Below, one piece after another: positions 46,579 to 57,920 of a DNA stretch of 64,000 nt. The position numbers and the translations under genes were made by a program. Under the pieces are notes generated by a model that worked only from the letters and a program-made list of their open reading frames with translations, did no database searches and was not told the DNA's origin. Positions within the stretch are counted from its first letter, which is position 1; every line of letters begins with the position of its first letter. Source of the DNA: Tricholoma matsutake (Eukaryota; Basidiomycota; Agaricomycetes; Agaricales; Tricholomataceae); the NCBI GenBank assembly GCA_026075535.2, contig AP026549.1, forward strand, positions 5,208,001 to 5,272,000, in the 5' to 3' direction.

Positions 46579-46633
46579 TGTAAGCATGTTGCTTACTACA
46601 AATGAAGGATTTCTAGTAAGCAACATGCTTACA
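46579..46633. repeat. 55-bp palindromic mini-element
   Basis: TGTAAGCATGTTGCTTACTA at one end and its exact reverse complement at the other enclose a 15-base loop. GTGAG lies at 46574-46578 and again at 46635-46639, consistent with a 5-bp target duplication offset by one base. It sits at the end of the Copia LTR at 46636-46769 and resembles the LTR termini of the rearranged Gypsy. Confidence 0.7.
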
Positions 46634-46635
46634 AG

Positions 46636-46769
46636 TGAGAGTCAAAAAGAGACCTAGACATCTTGTATACTCCTATTGCAAGTAGTGAGTGTACTACATT
46701 CTATGAATAGCATGTACCATTAATAGCATTATGTACTCGGACTGGGCATGGCTTGCCTGTATCCCAACA
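46636..46769 (-). repeat. Copia LTR (5' or solo)
   Basis: This 134-bp segment matches 29740-29870, with small differences (GACATCTTGTATA/CATGTCTCATATA, an added CTC). It could be the 5' LTR of the split Copia or a separate solo LTR. Confidence 0.65.
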
Positions 46770-49332
46770 GTGGGTTTCATCAAGACTTATTTTAATGTTT
46801 AAAATTACATTTAATATTCTAATTATACTAATTATGAGGCAGGGGCATGCCTGTGTCAGAAATTTCCAGATGGCATTATAACCTCACCTAGATTATATGT
46901 GGATTATCACTCCCTCTCAGCTAGTATACTGGGCCCTAATGTGGAAAATCTATTACCTACATATGTAAACTACATTATTGAACTGAACCCAAGACTTGGT
47001 AGCTAGCTTAACATCAGTTCTGAGTGTCAATTTTAATGGGTTATGGCGGTTATGTGGGTCACGTGGGTCATATTAGGTTATACTGCATTACATAATTTTG
47101 TGACATGGTAGTACATAGAGGATGGGTAGTGTTTATATACTTATGTTGAACAATTTAAGGTGATCAAATGACTAAGCATCCATCATGGTGGCCTCGGCTA
47201 TTTGGTGTCAGGGTCTGATGGCAACATTGCCCACATGCACTTCCTCGGATATGTGTCACATTGCGAGATGGCAGCCTACAGTAGCCAGTAGAGAGTAGCA
47301 GACTGTCCATCCAGTGTATCCCCTATTTACTTACAGGTTCCAAATCCTACTGTGCTTTCCAATCCATTGTGAACCTCTGATAGGCAGATATGGCTGAACA
47401 TGACACCTTACACCACTGGTTTGCAGCAGTAAGTAGAGATAAGCTCAATTTTGAGTGCTAAGTAACTTATTCCCAGTCAATTTAATGTGAACTGATTCAA
47501 TTTAGACTCAATTTAAGCTTGATTTAAGGAAACTCAGCTCACCATCAGTTTGATTTAGGCAACCGAGTTTGATTTAGAGCAGCCGAGCTCAATTTAAGCT
47601 GGGTAACCGTGCCCCCAATTATTTGGCTGACACATCAACATTATCTTCACATGAATTGGGTGGTATGACAGCTGTTGATCAAATCGTCAAGAACCTGCTC
47701 ATCTGGGTGCAAGTCAAGGCCAGAAGCTGTTTTTTCTTGCTAATATTCTCCCCACACAAATTACCTTGTACTAGTTGTAGGTTTTCTGTACAATCCATTG
47801 TTTTTCAATACACTTTAAGGCCTACAAGGCTACAAATCCAATTCATACTAACAAAATAAGGAAAACATGGATTATAAAAGAAAAGGGGGACTAGGTACAG
47901 CTGCCACTGCCCTCTGGTGTCGAGCAGAATACTATGGACACATGCAACACGGTGTGGCTGCTCTACCATTGACGTGCTGATGGCACTGCTGATGGGTGTT
48001 GGCCGAAATAAGCGAGGCATGGCAAATTCTGAATTTAGTTCGATTTAACATTCAGTCCCTTAAATTGATTGGGCTTATGCTGATTGTGTATATATGTTCA
48101 TTATAAACAGAACATGCACATGTTTGTTGAATTGCATCAACACAAACAGTCACATGATTCCATTTATTGCACACAAACATGTGCAACTTGTAAGAACTAT
48201 ATAACTATGGCACATTTGGATGCATCCCCCCATGTGGTTAAAAGTCATGTAGCATAAATAGTTACGTATAGTAGAAGACCTATAATAGAGTAACAACACA
48301 CCTCCCTCACCACCTCTGTGAGCATCTGCTTGCAGGGTGTGTAATACTAACATTACAACAATCCAGCACCCCTCATCACCACTGCTGAGCCACTGCTTGC
48401 AGGGGGGATAGGGGGTGCTTGAGGAACAGTGATGGACAAACAAAGGATTGGTGTACCCATGTGCATTACCCACAAGGGTATGTGTACCCTTGCAACCCCT
48501 GGGTGCCCCTACCCACACCTGCCAAAAACATGTACCCTCGACTAAGGGTAAGGGTTTTGACAGGTACAGGTATGGGCAGTGAAAAAATACCCAGGAGTTA
48601 CCTGTGCCAATCTCTAACCTTGACTGCTAAAGACCAGCTCTTAACCATAACCACTGGTCCAGTTAATATCAGTCCAGTTCAGTTTGGTTAACAGTTTTTT
48701 TTAATCCTATAGACCAGACCTTTAAACACTAATTATCATATCATGATTATCATCTCACTGCCAGTGTGGAACCAACAATCTGTTCTAGTACTAAAGAAAG
48801 TGTGGAAAAGCATGGAAGCATGGTGAAAGGCCCATAACAAATGTGTCATTATGGTGATTTCCCCCTTTATAAAAGCAATAGCAAGGAGCAAAGGTTGCCA
48901 ACTTGCCATGGCCGCAGTGTTTACTCGTTCCCGATGTGGTTTTTACCTACAGTTGTACATATGGCCATTAGCATTTGTCAGCTGATTAATGCTTCCATAT
49001 CTGGAAATATGTTTCCACCTAGTTAGGTTAGTTAGTTTCCCCGTGGGTCCTTAAAAAAATCCAACCCTATATGCTTACTGGAACCCCCTTGGTAAGTATC
49101 TTCTATGCTCAAATCACATCAACATAGATCATCTTCCTCAAGAGGTCAATTTGATATTTTGTAAGTCGGGTCATACTATGTTCAAGTAATACTATGTTCA
49201 AGTAAATATGACGAAAATCATCACATAAGACAACAATCGGATACAAGTACATGTTAAAATGCGAACGTCAGGACCTAGATATATTAAGTACAGCTTTTCA
49301 AACTTGAATCGCTCTCAAGACACGAGAATCTT
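46770..49332. other. Decayed repeat DNA between the transposon nest and pyranose oxidase
   Basis: No gene is recognised. The stretch holds repeated GATTTAAGCTC/CAATTTA motifs at 47440-47610 and again at 48030-48075, a pair of TGCTTGCAGGG motifs at 48300-48410 like those in the hAT arms, a TACCC/GGGTA-rich block at 48440-48620, and an ACTGG-rich block at 48640-48720. These look like ends of several old DNA elements. The last 300 bases may hold 3' flanking sequence of the oxidase gene. Confidence 0.45.
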
Positions 49333-51810
49333 TCAGGAGACGCCAAGGTAACTGACTACAGCCTCAGCACCCTTAAGCGCATACGCGACCTTTGGTAGAT
49401 CATCAATGATGTCAGCTCCAAAGGTATGATCTGGCATAACAGACATTACGTACGCTCGTACGAGTCGGGTTGCAGGCAGTCGCATCTGGAATGCACCCAT
49501 TCCCGCCGACCCACAGATTGTCGAAGTTATGAACCTTTGATGTCGGATCAGCAACAGAAGTTTGATCATCTGTCCCGATCCGAGTAGTTCCCTCAATGGC
49601 AAACCGTCAGGGCCAGATTATTCTGTGCCAAATTGGAGCATACCGTGATGTGCTGTGCGAGACCAGGTGCCTGCAGATCGATATGTGTCAGCTATTGAAG
49701 ACCGAAACAATACATCGGACACACCATAAATTGAGGGTAGGAGCCAGGAAGGTACCCGCCCAGTATGTTCGCGACGTTGGTCATATCATTCATCATCCTT
49801 TCGCGGAAAGGTATTCAGTCATAAATCTGATAAGTGCACCCGATGCTGTGCAAAAGAGATATACCTCTGGTCACGGTCTCCATCGGCGTTGGTCCGCTTG
49901 ACATGGAACTATGAATCGCACTCCATGAGTGATTATTTCACTGCAGGAGAGAAATGACGCACTGTCGGCTGTGGCATTCCATAAGTGTCTGTAACACCCG
50001 CTTCCCAGTCGCGTAGCTTAGGGTTCGGACCGAAAGTCACTCGATTTTCTTCGACAATATCTGATTTGCCGAAAAACCTCAGATCGACGACAACACGCGG
50101 GTCGGCCTTGGGTCCAACATCACCAAATGCATAGCGATGGACCTGAACATGCCAAGGGAAGTCCGACGTGTACGGAATCATCACTTGAGGTTCAGGCTCG
50201 TGGAATGGAATCGGCAGCACGTCATCGGGGTGCTTCTTCTTGTGCGCCTCAACCTTCGCAGCGAAGCGAGGGTCAGTAGCGATGGAATCGACTATGCTCC
50301 TCTTGAGAACAATCTATGGAGAGGGTGAATGAGCATCGAGAGGACGAGTGTTAGTTTAGGAGGGAACGAACCTGACAAAAAGTCATGGACTGTTCGCTGA
50401 GGTAGCGACCAAGCGCATGTGGGCGGATGTTGCTGTTCCACAGGATTTGCGGTGTGCAGACTGCTCCACAAGCTATGACGAAACTCTGCCAGAATTAAGC
50501 AAGCCAGCGTCATATTGGTAAAGCAACAAAGCGAACCTGGGCCACGACAAGTTCATCGTTGCTTGTATTCAAGTTACGTAGCAACGCAGCAACAACCTGC
50601 GTCGGATTGGTTTCACTGACAATAAGCTTCGTCACTCTCGTCTCTGTAACCAAAACGAATCGGGGACTCTTCGGCACATCACCAAGGACGGTATCGGCAC
50701 CGGTCCAGGTGACATAAATAGGATTGTCCGTGCGGCGCTCCACCCCCAGCGGGAGAGTGGTCACACCCCGCGACGCATCAAGGGTCTGCTGAAGGGTCTC
50801 TTTGACAACTATCTGACGGATAGAATCGTCATACTGGTCGCTGTGAACGTTGAGCAATGTTTTAGCACGTTCGAGCAGTGCGTCGAACTCCTGCTTGTCA
50901 ACTGGGTTGTTGACCCTCTCTTCGTCATGTGGAGTAGCTGAGAACGATGTGATCAGAGTAGAGCAATCTTAAAAAGGATGAAGACATACGACACGCGCAA
51001 GTCCAGTGGGTCGCCATCCCCCCGACTGTCCTCGTGACAGCGCTACCGGGAAGGTTCAGGCCGGCCTCCTGATTCGGATTGTGTCCCATAATCACGAGCT
51101 GGCCTTCGGCAGGATCGATGGGCGGCGCCCACGCTGCTACAGCGAGAGTGGGCTGGTAGGTGTCCGATGGCGAAATCGAAATGGGCTGGAGGGCACCGTT
51201 GATGATATTCACTTTGATCGAGACAAGTACAGCTGTGAGCGCGACCTGCTTTTGACGGGAAGAGTTAGGACACACCAAACTTGTCAGTGTCTTTCTGAAA
51301 CCTGAGAAGACCGAAGGTCAACAGTGCACGACAGAAATTTGTGAAGTAATCATGGGGGCGCACTTTATGGAGTTCCTGTGATGGGCTCCGATGACAGGGT
51401 TATCTTGAGAACCTATTTCGGCCATGTAGACCTTTGTAGTTGAGGTATTGTCAATGATGTGGCGGGCGTAAGTACAGCTGTTAGTCGAGTAAACAAATGG
51501 CAGTGAGTAAAATTTGCGCTTGCGCTAGTTATGGGACATACGCAATGGGACCACTGCCAGCAATGAAAACATCAGTGTAATGTACAATTTCGTCTTGCGA
51601 GGAAGTAAGATCCCCTTGAGAACGTTGCAGCAGGTCGTTGATTTTTTCTTTGGAAAGACGTATCGGCATGGTAGTAGGTGGGTAAGACTGACTAGAAGGG
51701 AGGACGGACCAGGGTAAGACTCGGAAATTCTTTCGCCTTGGAGTAGTCATGACCCATTGGCCACTCACCCTTATGTCCTGGCCTGTGACTTTGCCCCTAC
51801 GCCGCGGCAT
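49333..51810 (-). CDS. Pyranose 2-oxidase
   Basis: A GMC-superfamily flavoenzyme that oxidises glucose and other pyranoses at C2 and supplies hydrogen peroxide for lignocellulose decay. Thirteen exons read by eye: 51810-51769, 51687-51542, 51477-51364, 51301-51276, 51211-50990, 50937-50537, 50485-50372, 50313-49963, 49908-49865, 49797-49725, 49670-49644, 49591-49454 and 49389-49333. They total 1755 bases, giving 584 residues, within the family range. Landmarks are the dinucleotide-binding [32 protein letters not shown], and [12 protein letters not shown], whose His is the covalent FAD site. [12 protein letters not shown] follows, then PGLAQHIT with the catalytic His and [12 protein letters not shown] with the partner Asn. 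No secretion signal is apparent. All key residues are present and the frame is open. The start at 51810 is preferred because exon 1 splices in frame; Met at the MPIRLSKEK segment is an alternative. Confidence 0.92.
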
Positions 51811-52010
51811 GTATCAAATAATATGAGACCTAGAAATCAAAGGAAGCGAACTGTTTCACTCCCCGGATGTTGCACAATACACATGGCCATAGGTAGCAAT
51901 CGGAGAATAGGAAAGACCCACCTCCTACAGCCTATCTGCCAACACTTCTTCAGCATTTGAGTCAGTCCATGCAGAATCACTATCTGTGAATGGGTAATGA
52001 TTGATAGTAC

Positions 52011-52281
52011 TGTTGGAGCAGACTATATACGCTGCACAGTGGAAGAGACAACACGTTCCTTACAACCTACCTGGGGTTTACTTAGACTTACAGCTAGGGT
52101 TAGCAGAGGTAAGAACACTGTATTCCTACTACGGTACAGGTTCTCCTTATATACATAATAATAAGGATGTCACATGACTCAGGAATGTGTTTACCGCATG
52201 TATGTGCAGTAAGCGCAGTAACATGCGTATGCTGCATGTATTGCCTCATGTATACAGCATGCATCACTGGGATTAATTTCA
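52011..52281 (-). repeat. 3' LTR of Copia element
   Basis: 271 bp. Reading on the minus strand toward the pyranose oxidase gene, it ends with GCGTATATAGTC, a TATA-like sequence roughly 210 bases from the oxidase ATG. Confidence 0.92.
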
Positions 52282-52314
52282 ACCCCCCCTCAAACTGTAC
52301 AGCGCTCTAAGCAG

Positions 52315-55300
52315 CTAAGTTTGAATCTCAAAAGTAATTCCGAGAGAGTCTCTAAATTTCCTGAATAGGACGGCGCCAAGGTTCTTTGTGAACATGTCAG
52401 CCGGATTATCACTTCCAGGAATGAAAACGACTGTGACTTTGTCATTTTCTATGCATTCGCGGGTGTAGTGGTAGCGAATGTCTATATGTTTGGTCCTTCT
52501 TTCCTGAACTGGATTTGATCCAATAAAGATGGATCCCTGATTATCAGCGCAGATTGGTACGCGCTTCAGTGTATATCCAAGTTCCTGGAATAAGGACTCT
52601 ATCCACACTATCTGCCGACAAGTGTTGGAGAGAGCCATATATTCGGCTTCTGTGGATGACAGTGCTACAGTTTTTTGTAAACGGGACTGCCAGCACACAA
52701 TGCCACTCGCTAGAGTAGCAAAGTAACCCGTTGTAGATCGGCGCTTGACAGTGTCAGCTGCCCAATCAGAATCTGTGAAGGCCTGCAGCCCCTCGGATTT
52801 CTCTCCATCATAGACTATACTGTACTTCTGGGTTCCCACCAGATAGTGCATTATGTACATTGCTTTGTCTAGATGTTCTTGGCTAGGATTAGCCAAGAAT
52901 TGCGACATCTTGATTACCGCGTAAGCGATATCAGGTCGCGTTCCGAGCATCAGATACAATAAAGATCCGATCACAGACTGATATTTCGATCTAAGCGCCA
53001 CATTTGGTGTCGCTGTGTTCTCCGACGGTTTGTAGCCAGTCGGGAGCGGAGTGGGGGCAACTTTGGCATTTGTCATCTCGAACCTCTCGAGCACTTTGGC
53101 GAGATATTCTGTTTGATCGAGTTTGACTTTTGTAGCGGTCTGGGTGACACGCATGCCTAAGAATTCCATGACTTTTTCAGTACTACGGCACTCCCAATGC
53201 TTCAGGCAAGCATTCTTCTTTTCATCCACAAGTTTCTTGTTCTTACCCATGAACAAGCCATCGTCAACATAGACTAGTGCAATAATGATGCTGCCTGTCT
53301 TAGGATCCTTGTGTATGAAGATGCCTGCATCGGAGCTGGCATGCACAAACCCAATGGTGCGCATAAATGCCTCTAGCTCTTTCCACCATGCTAGTGAAGC
53401 CTGTTTAAGGCCATACAATGCTCGGCGTAAGCGCATTACTTTGCGCTCTTTACCCTCGAGTCTGAAACCCTTGGGTTGATCCATATAGATCTCCTCATCA
53501 AGTTTGCCATATAAAAATGCGGTTTTTACATCTAGACCGGTCATATACATGCCTTCTAGAGACGCAAGGGCAAACATGAGGCGTACGGTCTCATAGCGGA
53601 CTACTGGTGAGAAAATCTCATCAAAGTCAATGCCTTCGACTTGTGAAAAGCCTTTGGCCACGAGTCTGGCTCATTTTCTTCCGTCCGATTTCACAGAGAA
53701 AACCCATCTATTTTTGATCGTTTTCTGATCATGTGGAAGATCGACGATATCATAGACTTGTCGCTTGCGAAGAGCCTCTAACTCTTCATGACAAGCCTGT
53801 TTCCACTCAAGTTGCTGCTGCCGGGGTAGGCACGCAATATTGTGAAATTGGTTTGGAACTAGGCTTTTTCTGCTTGATGGTGTGACTGCTTTTGATAACA
53901 GCCAGCGGATAAGCTCATCTCCACCTTCCTTGGTTATCTTTTTAATATAACCTGCTTCGTCCGGTTCCCCCATTGGGTAATCATGTTCTTGATTATTGGA
54001 ATCAGGCACACTCTCGTGGGGTGCCGAACTCAGTCCAGCAACCGGTTCTTGCTGTTGAGGTCGTGGTCGTGTTCAGTTATGATCTGAATCTTGACCCACA
54101 GACTTCTTCCAATATCGATCACGCGCAATGTCTCTCTCTATGTCAGAGGGGAGTCGCTGTTCTCCATAGGTATTGCCGGGACGGTTTGGGATTTTCCTCT
54201 GCCTGCCTGATCGACGGGGCAATTGCTGCCATTCCTGTTGATCTTCACGTCTTGGACGAAAGTCCTCAGTGTTAACTGGAGGCAGCGGAGGAGGAGCGTT
54301 AGTTGCATTGTCATGCGCCTTTTGCTCGCTTGGTAAATCATCATCATCATCTTCTAATGATGGAGGAAGGGGCAGATTTTGTGGCGGTATAGGGTCATCG
54401 CCATCTGTTCCAGATGAGTGGTCGTCATCTTCTGGTTCTGGAGGTGGAAAATCACCAAGGTCTGTCTTGGCAGGAGTTTTAGCTCCGGGACAGCATGGGA
54501 ACATCATTTCATCAAATAGTGCCATGGCACCAATGAATATTGTGCCATTTTGTTGCATGAAATGATATGCTTTAATGCCATCTTCTACTCCAAGGTACAT
54601 CATTAACTCCGATTGAGGAGATAATGTTGTTGGACATTTTTCCTTTGGTAGATAGACATAAGCACCGCAACCGAAGACCTTCAGATTGTTTAGATCTGGG
54701 TGGACCTTTGTCAGGTCCTCAAAAGGTGTCAGCCATTTCAGGCACCTTATTGGGGTTCGGTTGTATAAATGTGTTGCATGTTCTATGCAAAATTCCCACC
54801 ATGATTGTGGTAGACAAGCGGTGAATCGCAAGGTTTGCGACTTTTCCATTATTGTCCTTATGGCGCGCTCTGCGCGCCCATTCTGTTGATGAATGTGGGG
54901 TGCAGACATCTCTATTTTGATGCCTAAGTCCTTGAGCTGTTTTTGTAGCTCATGATCCTTGAACTCCCCCCCTGGATCGACATGCCAGCGCTTGATTGTA
55001 GTGCCATATTGGGTTTTAGCCATCGCTTGAAATTGTCTAATCGCTGCAGCAGCGTCAGATTTCTTTCTGAGACATTGGACCCAAATATGTGACGTTTTGT
55101 CATCCAGAAATACAATGAAGTATTTATGTTTGTGGTACGATAGTACCGGGAGTTCCTTTAGGTCGGAATGTATTAATTCAAAGGATTTGTCAGCTTGTGA
55201 GTCTGACTCGGGAAAAGATTTTGAGGTCATTTTCCCTTCAGCACACCCTGGACATATAATTTTGTCTTTAGGAATAATTAAATTCCTTGGGAATTTTATG

Positions 55301-56140
55301 GTGCTTTTAGGCATTTTCCCTAGCACCTCTTTGGATGGGTGTCCAAGTCGCCTATGCCAAGTCAAGTAGTCAGCGACATAAATGGTCGCGACATTAACCT
55401 TTTTGGTGCTCAATATATGAGTCCGAGCCCAATAGATCGTGTCATTCCTCCTTAGAGGGACACAATGCATGATTGGGTTTCCATGCTCGATAAATGAAAT
55501 GTGTGCGGAGGAACTACGCACATCACTTCCATCTTGTAAAAAGACCCCCATTGACATCAATCGAGTATTAATGTCGGGTATGTAGTAGACGGGGTATAAC
55601 CGCGTTTCACGCGTCTCTGACTTCCCGTGACATACTACCTGGTGTTTAATGAAGACTGCTCCTTTTCCTACTATATGAGTAGTGCCAGTGGCCATTTGGA
55701 CCAAGGTAGAGTCCTTTCTCGGTAAAGGCTCATAAGAAGTGAAATCTTTTATTTCACCAGTGAAGTGTTTTGATGTGCCTGAATCCATGATCCAGTCGGC
55801 ACCTTTCTTACAATCTCCCTTTGCACACATAGCACATATATTAAGATCTAAATAATTCCATGATACATTTAATAGCGGTAAAATTTCACATGAAAAGTTC
55901 GCTGTATTCATAGGAATATTAATCTTAGTGCTTGTGGCAGGGAAAAGGACTGACCTGTCATCATACGCCCCTGTATCAAGGGGTTCATCGACAAGCATTT
56001 CGTCGACGGCTTTCCACACTTCCTCATCAGACACCGGAGGTTTAGATCCGAGGGAGACGGTATCGTCTTCTACCTCCTCGATCCTAGATTTGGGTTCTGG
56101 TTCTATCCTTCTTCTCTTTCCTTCTCGCACTGTCAGGTGC
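52315..56140 (-). pseudogene. Copia pol: protease, integrase, RT, RNase H
   Basis: A single pol frame interrupted by TGA at 54073-54075 (NxTRPRP) and 53671-53673 (RKxARLVAKGF, where arginine is the norm). Protease: DWIMDSGTSKHFTG. Pre-integrase: YLTWHRRLGHPSKEV. Integrase core: FELIHSDLKELP, WHVDPGGEFKDHEL, HQQNGRAERAIRT. A long acidic/Pro-rich linker follows, then RT (RLVAKGFSQVEGIDFDE, LDVKTAFLYGKLDEEIYM, active site ALVYVDDGLF) and RNase H (AFTDSDWAADTVKRRSTTGY, ALSSTEAEYMAL). Except for the two stops it looks full length, so recent decay is likely. Confidence 0.93.
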
Positions 56141-57181
56141 TCTTCCAGCGGTCGCAGATTTTCGCGCTGCATGGAAGTTGCATTTGCTCGAGGGTGTCTC
56201 GAGCTTGCTGATATTTGGCATAAACTGAACGAGAGGTAGAGGCCACGCCTGTATATGCCTGTGCAGGCGGTCGGCGGCGAGGATCCCTTGTGGGAGTGTG
56301 TTCGCATCTTTCGATGCGCTGTATAAGCGGCATCGGCGGTATGATGGTGCCATTACCATTTATGGTGGTATAGGCATTGGAGGCGAGGTGGGTATGTTTA
56401 TCCTTCGGCTTCTCCTCCTTAGTCTTTCTGTCCCCACGTCGTCCACGCTTTCGGGACGAGTCTCCATTGCTGTTTTGCCCTTCTTTGGGCTGCCATTTGG
56501 GGTTTCCCCCTTTGCGCTTAACAGCAGAAAGTTTGTTGGCCTGAGGCTGGCCAGCGGGCTTTCCTACTGCTGTGCACCTTGAGGCTTCAGCGACAATGGA
56601 GTCCTTGACATGTTTAAATGTCAAGGCACTAGTAGCGGTCATGTTAAGGACCGTTGCGGACAAGGAATTGTACTCGTGCGGCATCGCAGCAAGTAGAATC
56701 ATTGCTTGCACTAGCTCGGGGATGGCGACGTTAGCAGCTGTAAGGCGCTCAAATTTGTCTGCCATTCTAGCAATCTCCGGTGCGGGGTTCGCAGCTGGGA
56801 TCTTGATCGCTATTGTGGACCTAAAGTCCGCGAAGACTTGGGAGGGGCCATCCACACCATAATCGGTGTGGATGAGATCCCACACCTCCTCAGCAGTGTC
56901 CTTTGAGTTGGCACGCTGCTGAATGGAGGGGGCCAGGTGGAGCACTAGGCTACCAATGGCCTGGTCATTTTTGTTGCTCCAGGTCTGGAGCTTGGCATTA
57001 GCATCCGCTACCAAAGTAGCGTTCATCGCCGTCAAGGGAGGCGCCGGGGGCGGTTTTTGCTCCGCCCCGCTAGTTATTTGCCAGAGGCCCTGAGACCTGA
57101 GCCATGCCTTCATTGAGTTGGCCCATTGAATGTAATTTGATCCGTTGAAAGTTTGAATGAGTTTCTCAAGAGTTGAAGACA
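56133..57181 (-). CDS. Copia gag
   Basis: An open frame of about 350 codons starting MSSTLEKLIQTFNGSNYIQW (57181; an upstream Met at 57215 is also in frame). It has the Copia gag region (WDLIHTDYGVDGPSQVF, LVQAMILLAAMPHEYNSL) and a basic C-terminal part (SSRKRGRRGDRKTKEEK). No CCHC knuckle is visible in this frame. It ends by overlapping the pol frame, whose LTVREGKRRRIEPEPK reads on from the same site, so either a programmed frameshift or a single-base lesion lies near 56140. Confidence 0.88.
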
Positions 57182-57431
57182 TGATTTTGTGGTGGCAGCT
57201 GTTAAAAGCGCTCAATCAGTCTTTTTACTCAATAAAACATGTTTAACGTTCTCAGGAGAAAACACTCCTTCAGAGTGGTTAACCCTAGTCAACCTAGGTT
57301 TTATGTGCAGCTCGCAGGGAGCACAATGCAGCTCACGAAGAGCACAAGGTTATAATTTGGAGACGATGAAGTCAACATTGTTTGCAGCCAATTAAGGCGC
57401 ATTCGCGACATGCCCAGCAGGGCCCATAACC

Positions 57432-57705
57432 TGTTGGAGCAGACTATATACGCTGCACAGTGGAAGAGACAACACGTTCCTTACAACCTACCTGGGGTTT
57501 ACTTAGACTTACAGCTAGGGTTAGCAGAGGTAAGAACACTGTATTCCTACTATGGTACAGGTTCTCCTTATATACATAATAATAAGGATGTCACATGACT
57601 CAGGAATGTGTTTACCGCATGTATGCGCAGTAAGCGCAGTAACATGCATATGCTGCATGTATTGCCTCATGTATACAGCATGCATCACTGGGATTAATTT
57701 CAACA
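57432..57705 (-). repeat. 5' LTR of Copia element
   Basis: 274 bp. It differs from the 3' LTR at three sites, each a CG in one LTR versus TG or CA in the other. It is followed inward by the GGTTATGGGCCC primer-site candidate. Confidence 0.92.
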
Positions 57706-57920
57706 AGTACCATCCCATATACACTCTGATCTGAATTTAAAGAATTGTGGGCCAGTGTACGATTCTGGGCCTGAATGCCTGCGAAGTCGGAGTCAACTGG
57801 AGTGCCGGGTTGTTGGTTTGGGCAAGAGCCATCCTTGTCGAGTGCGTGCTGCAGCTTCTTGTGCTTTTCGCTGCGATTCATGGTATTTCTGGATGGTTTA
57901 ATTCTACAGACTACTTTTTG

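Larger units (their letters stand above)
29740..46769 (-). mobile_element. Decayed Ty1/Copia element split by two Gypsy insertions
   Basis: Copia gag lies at 40442-41400 and protease, RT and RNase H at about 29870-32442, all on the minus strand. The two parts are separated exactly by the chromovirus at 32443-40441. Short direct repeats of about 130 bp at 29740-29870 and 46636-46769 (minus-strand start TGTTGGGATACAGG, end GACTCTCA) look like its LTRs. A purine tract (CTTGAGGGGGAG on the minus strand) borders the left one. The right LTR is joined through the Gypsy material at 41.4-46.3 kb, and the outer flanks CACAG and GTGGG do not match, so assigning it to this copy is an inference. Confidence 0.65.
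52011..57705 (-). mobile_element. Nearly intact Ty1/Copia element
   Basis: LTRs of about 271-274 bp (5' at 57432-57705, 3' at 52011-52281) differ at only three positions by eye. The target duplication AGTAC is present at 52006-52010 and 57706-57710. On the minus strand the LTR starts TGTTGAAATTAATC and ends CCAACA. Next to the 5' LTR the minus strand reads GGTTATGGGCCC, close to the complement of an initiator-Met tRNA anticodon arm, the usual Copia primer type. A C-rich tract (minus-strand GGGGGGG) borders the 3' LTR. Gag and pol are complete apart from two TGA codons and one frame change. Confidence 0.95.
51837..57881 (-). other. Possible small ORF split by the Copia insertion
   Basis: On the minus strand, 57881-57711 opens MNRSEKHKKLQHALDKDG and runs to the Copia target site. 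If the element and one AGTAC copy are removed, the same frame continues at about 52010-51837 to a stop, giving roughly 114 codons. It ends 27 bases upstream of the oxidase start. No family is recognised. It could be a small gene, an upstream ORF in the oxidase leader, or chance. Confidence 0.3.
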
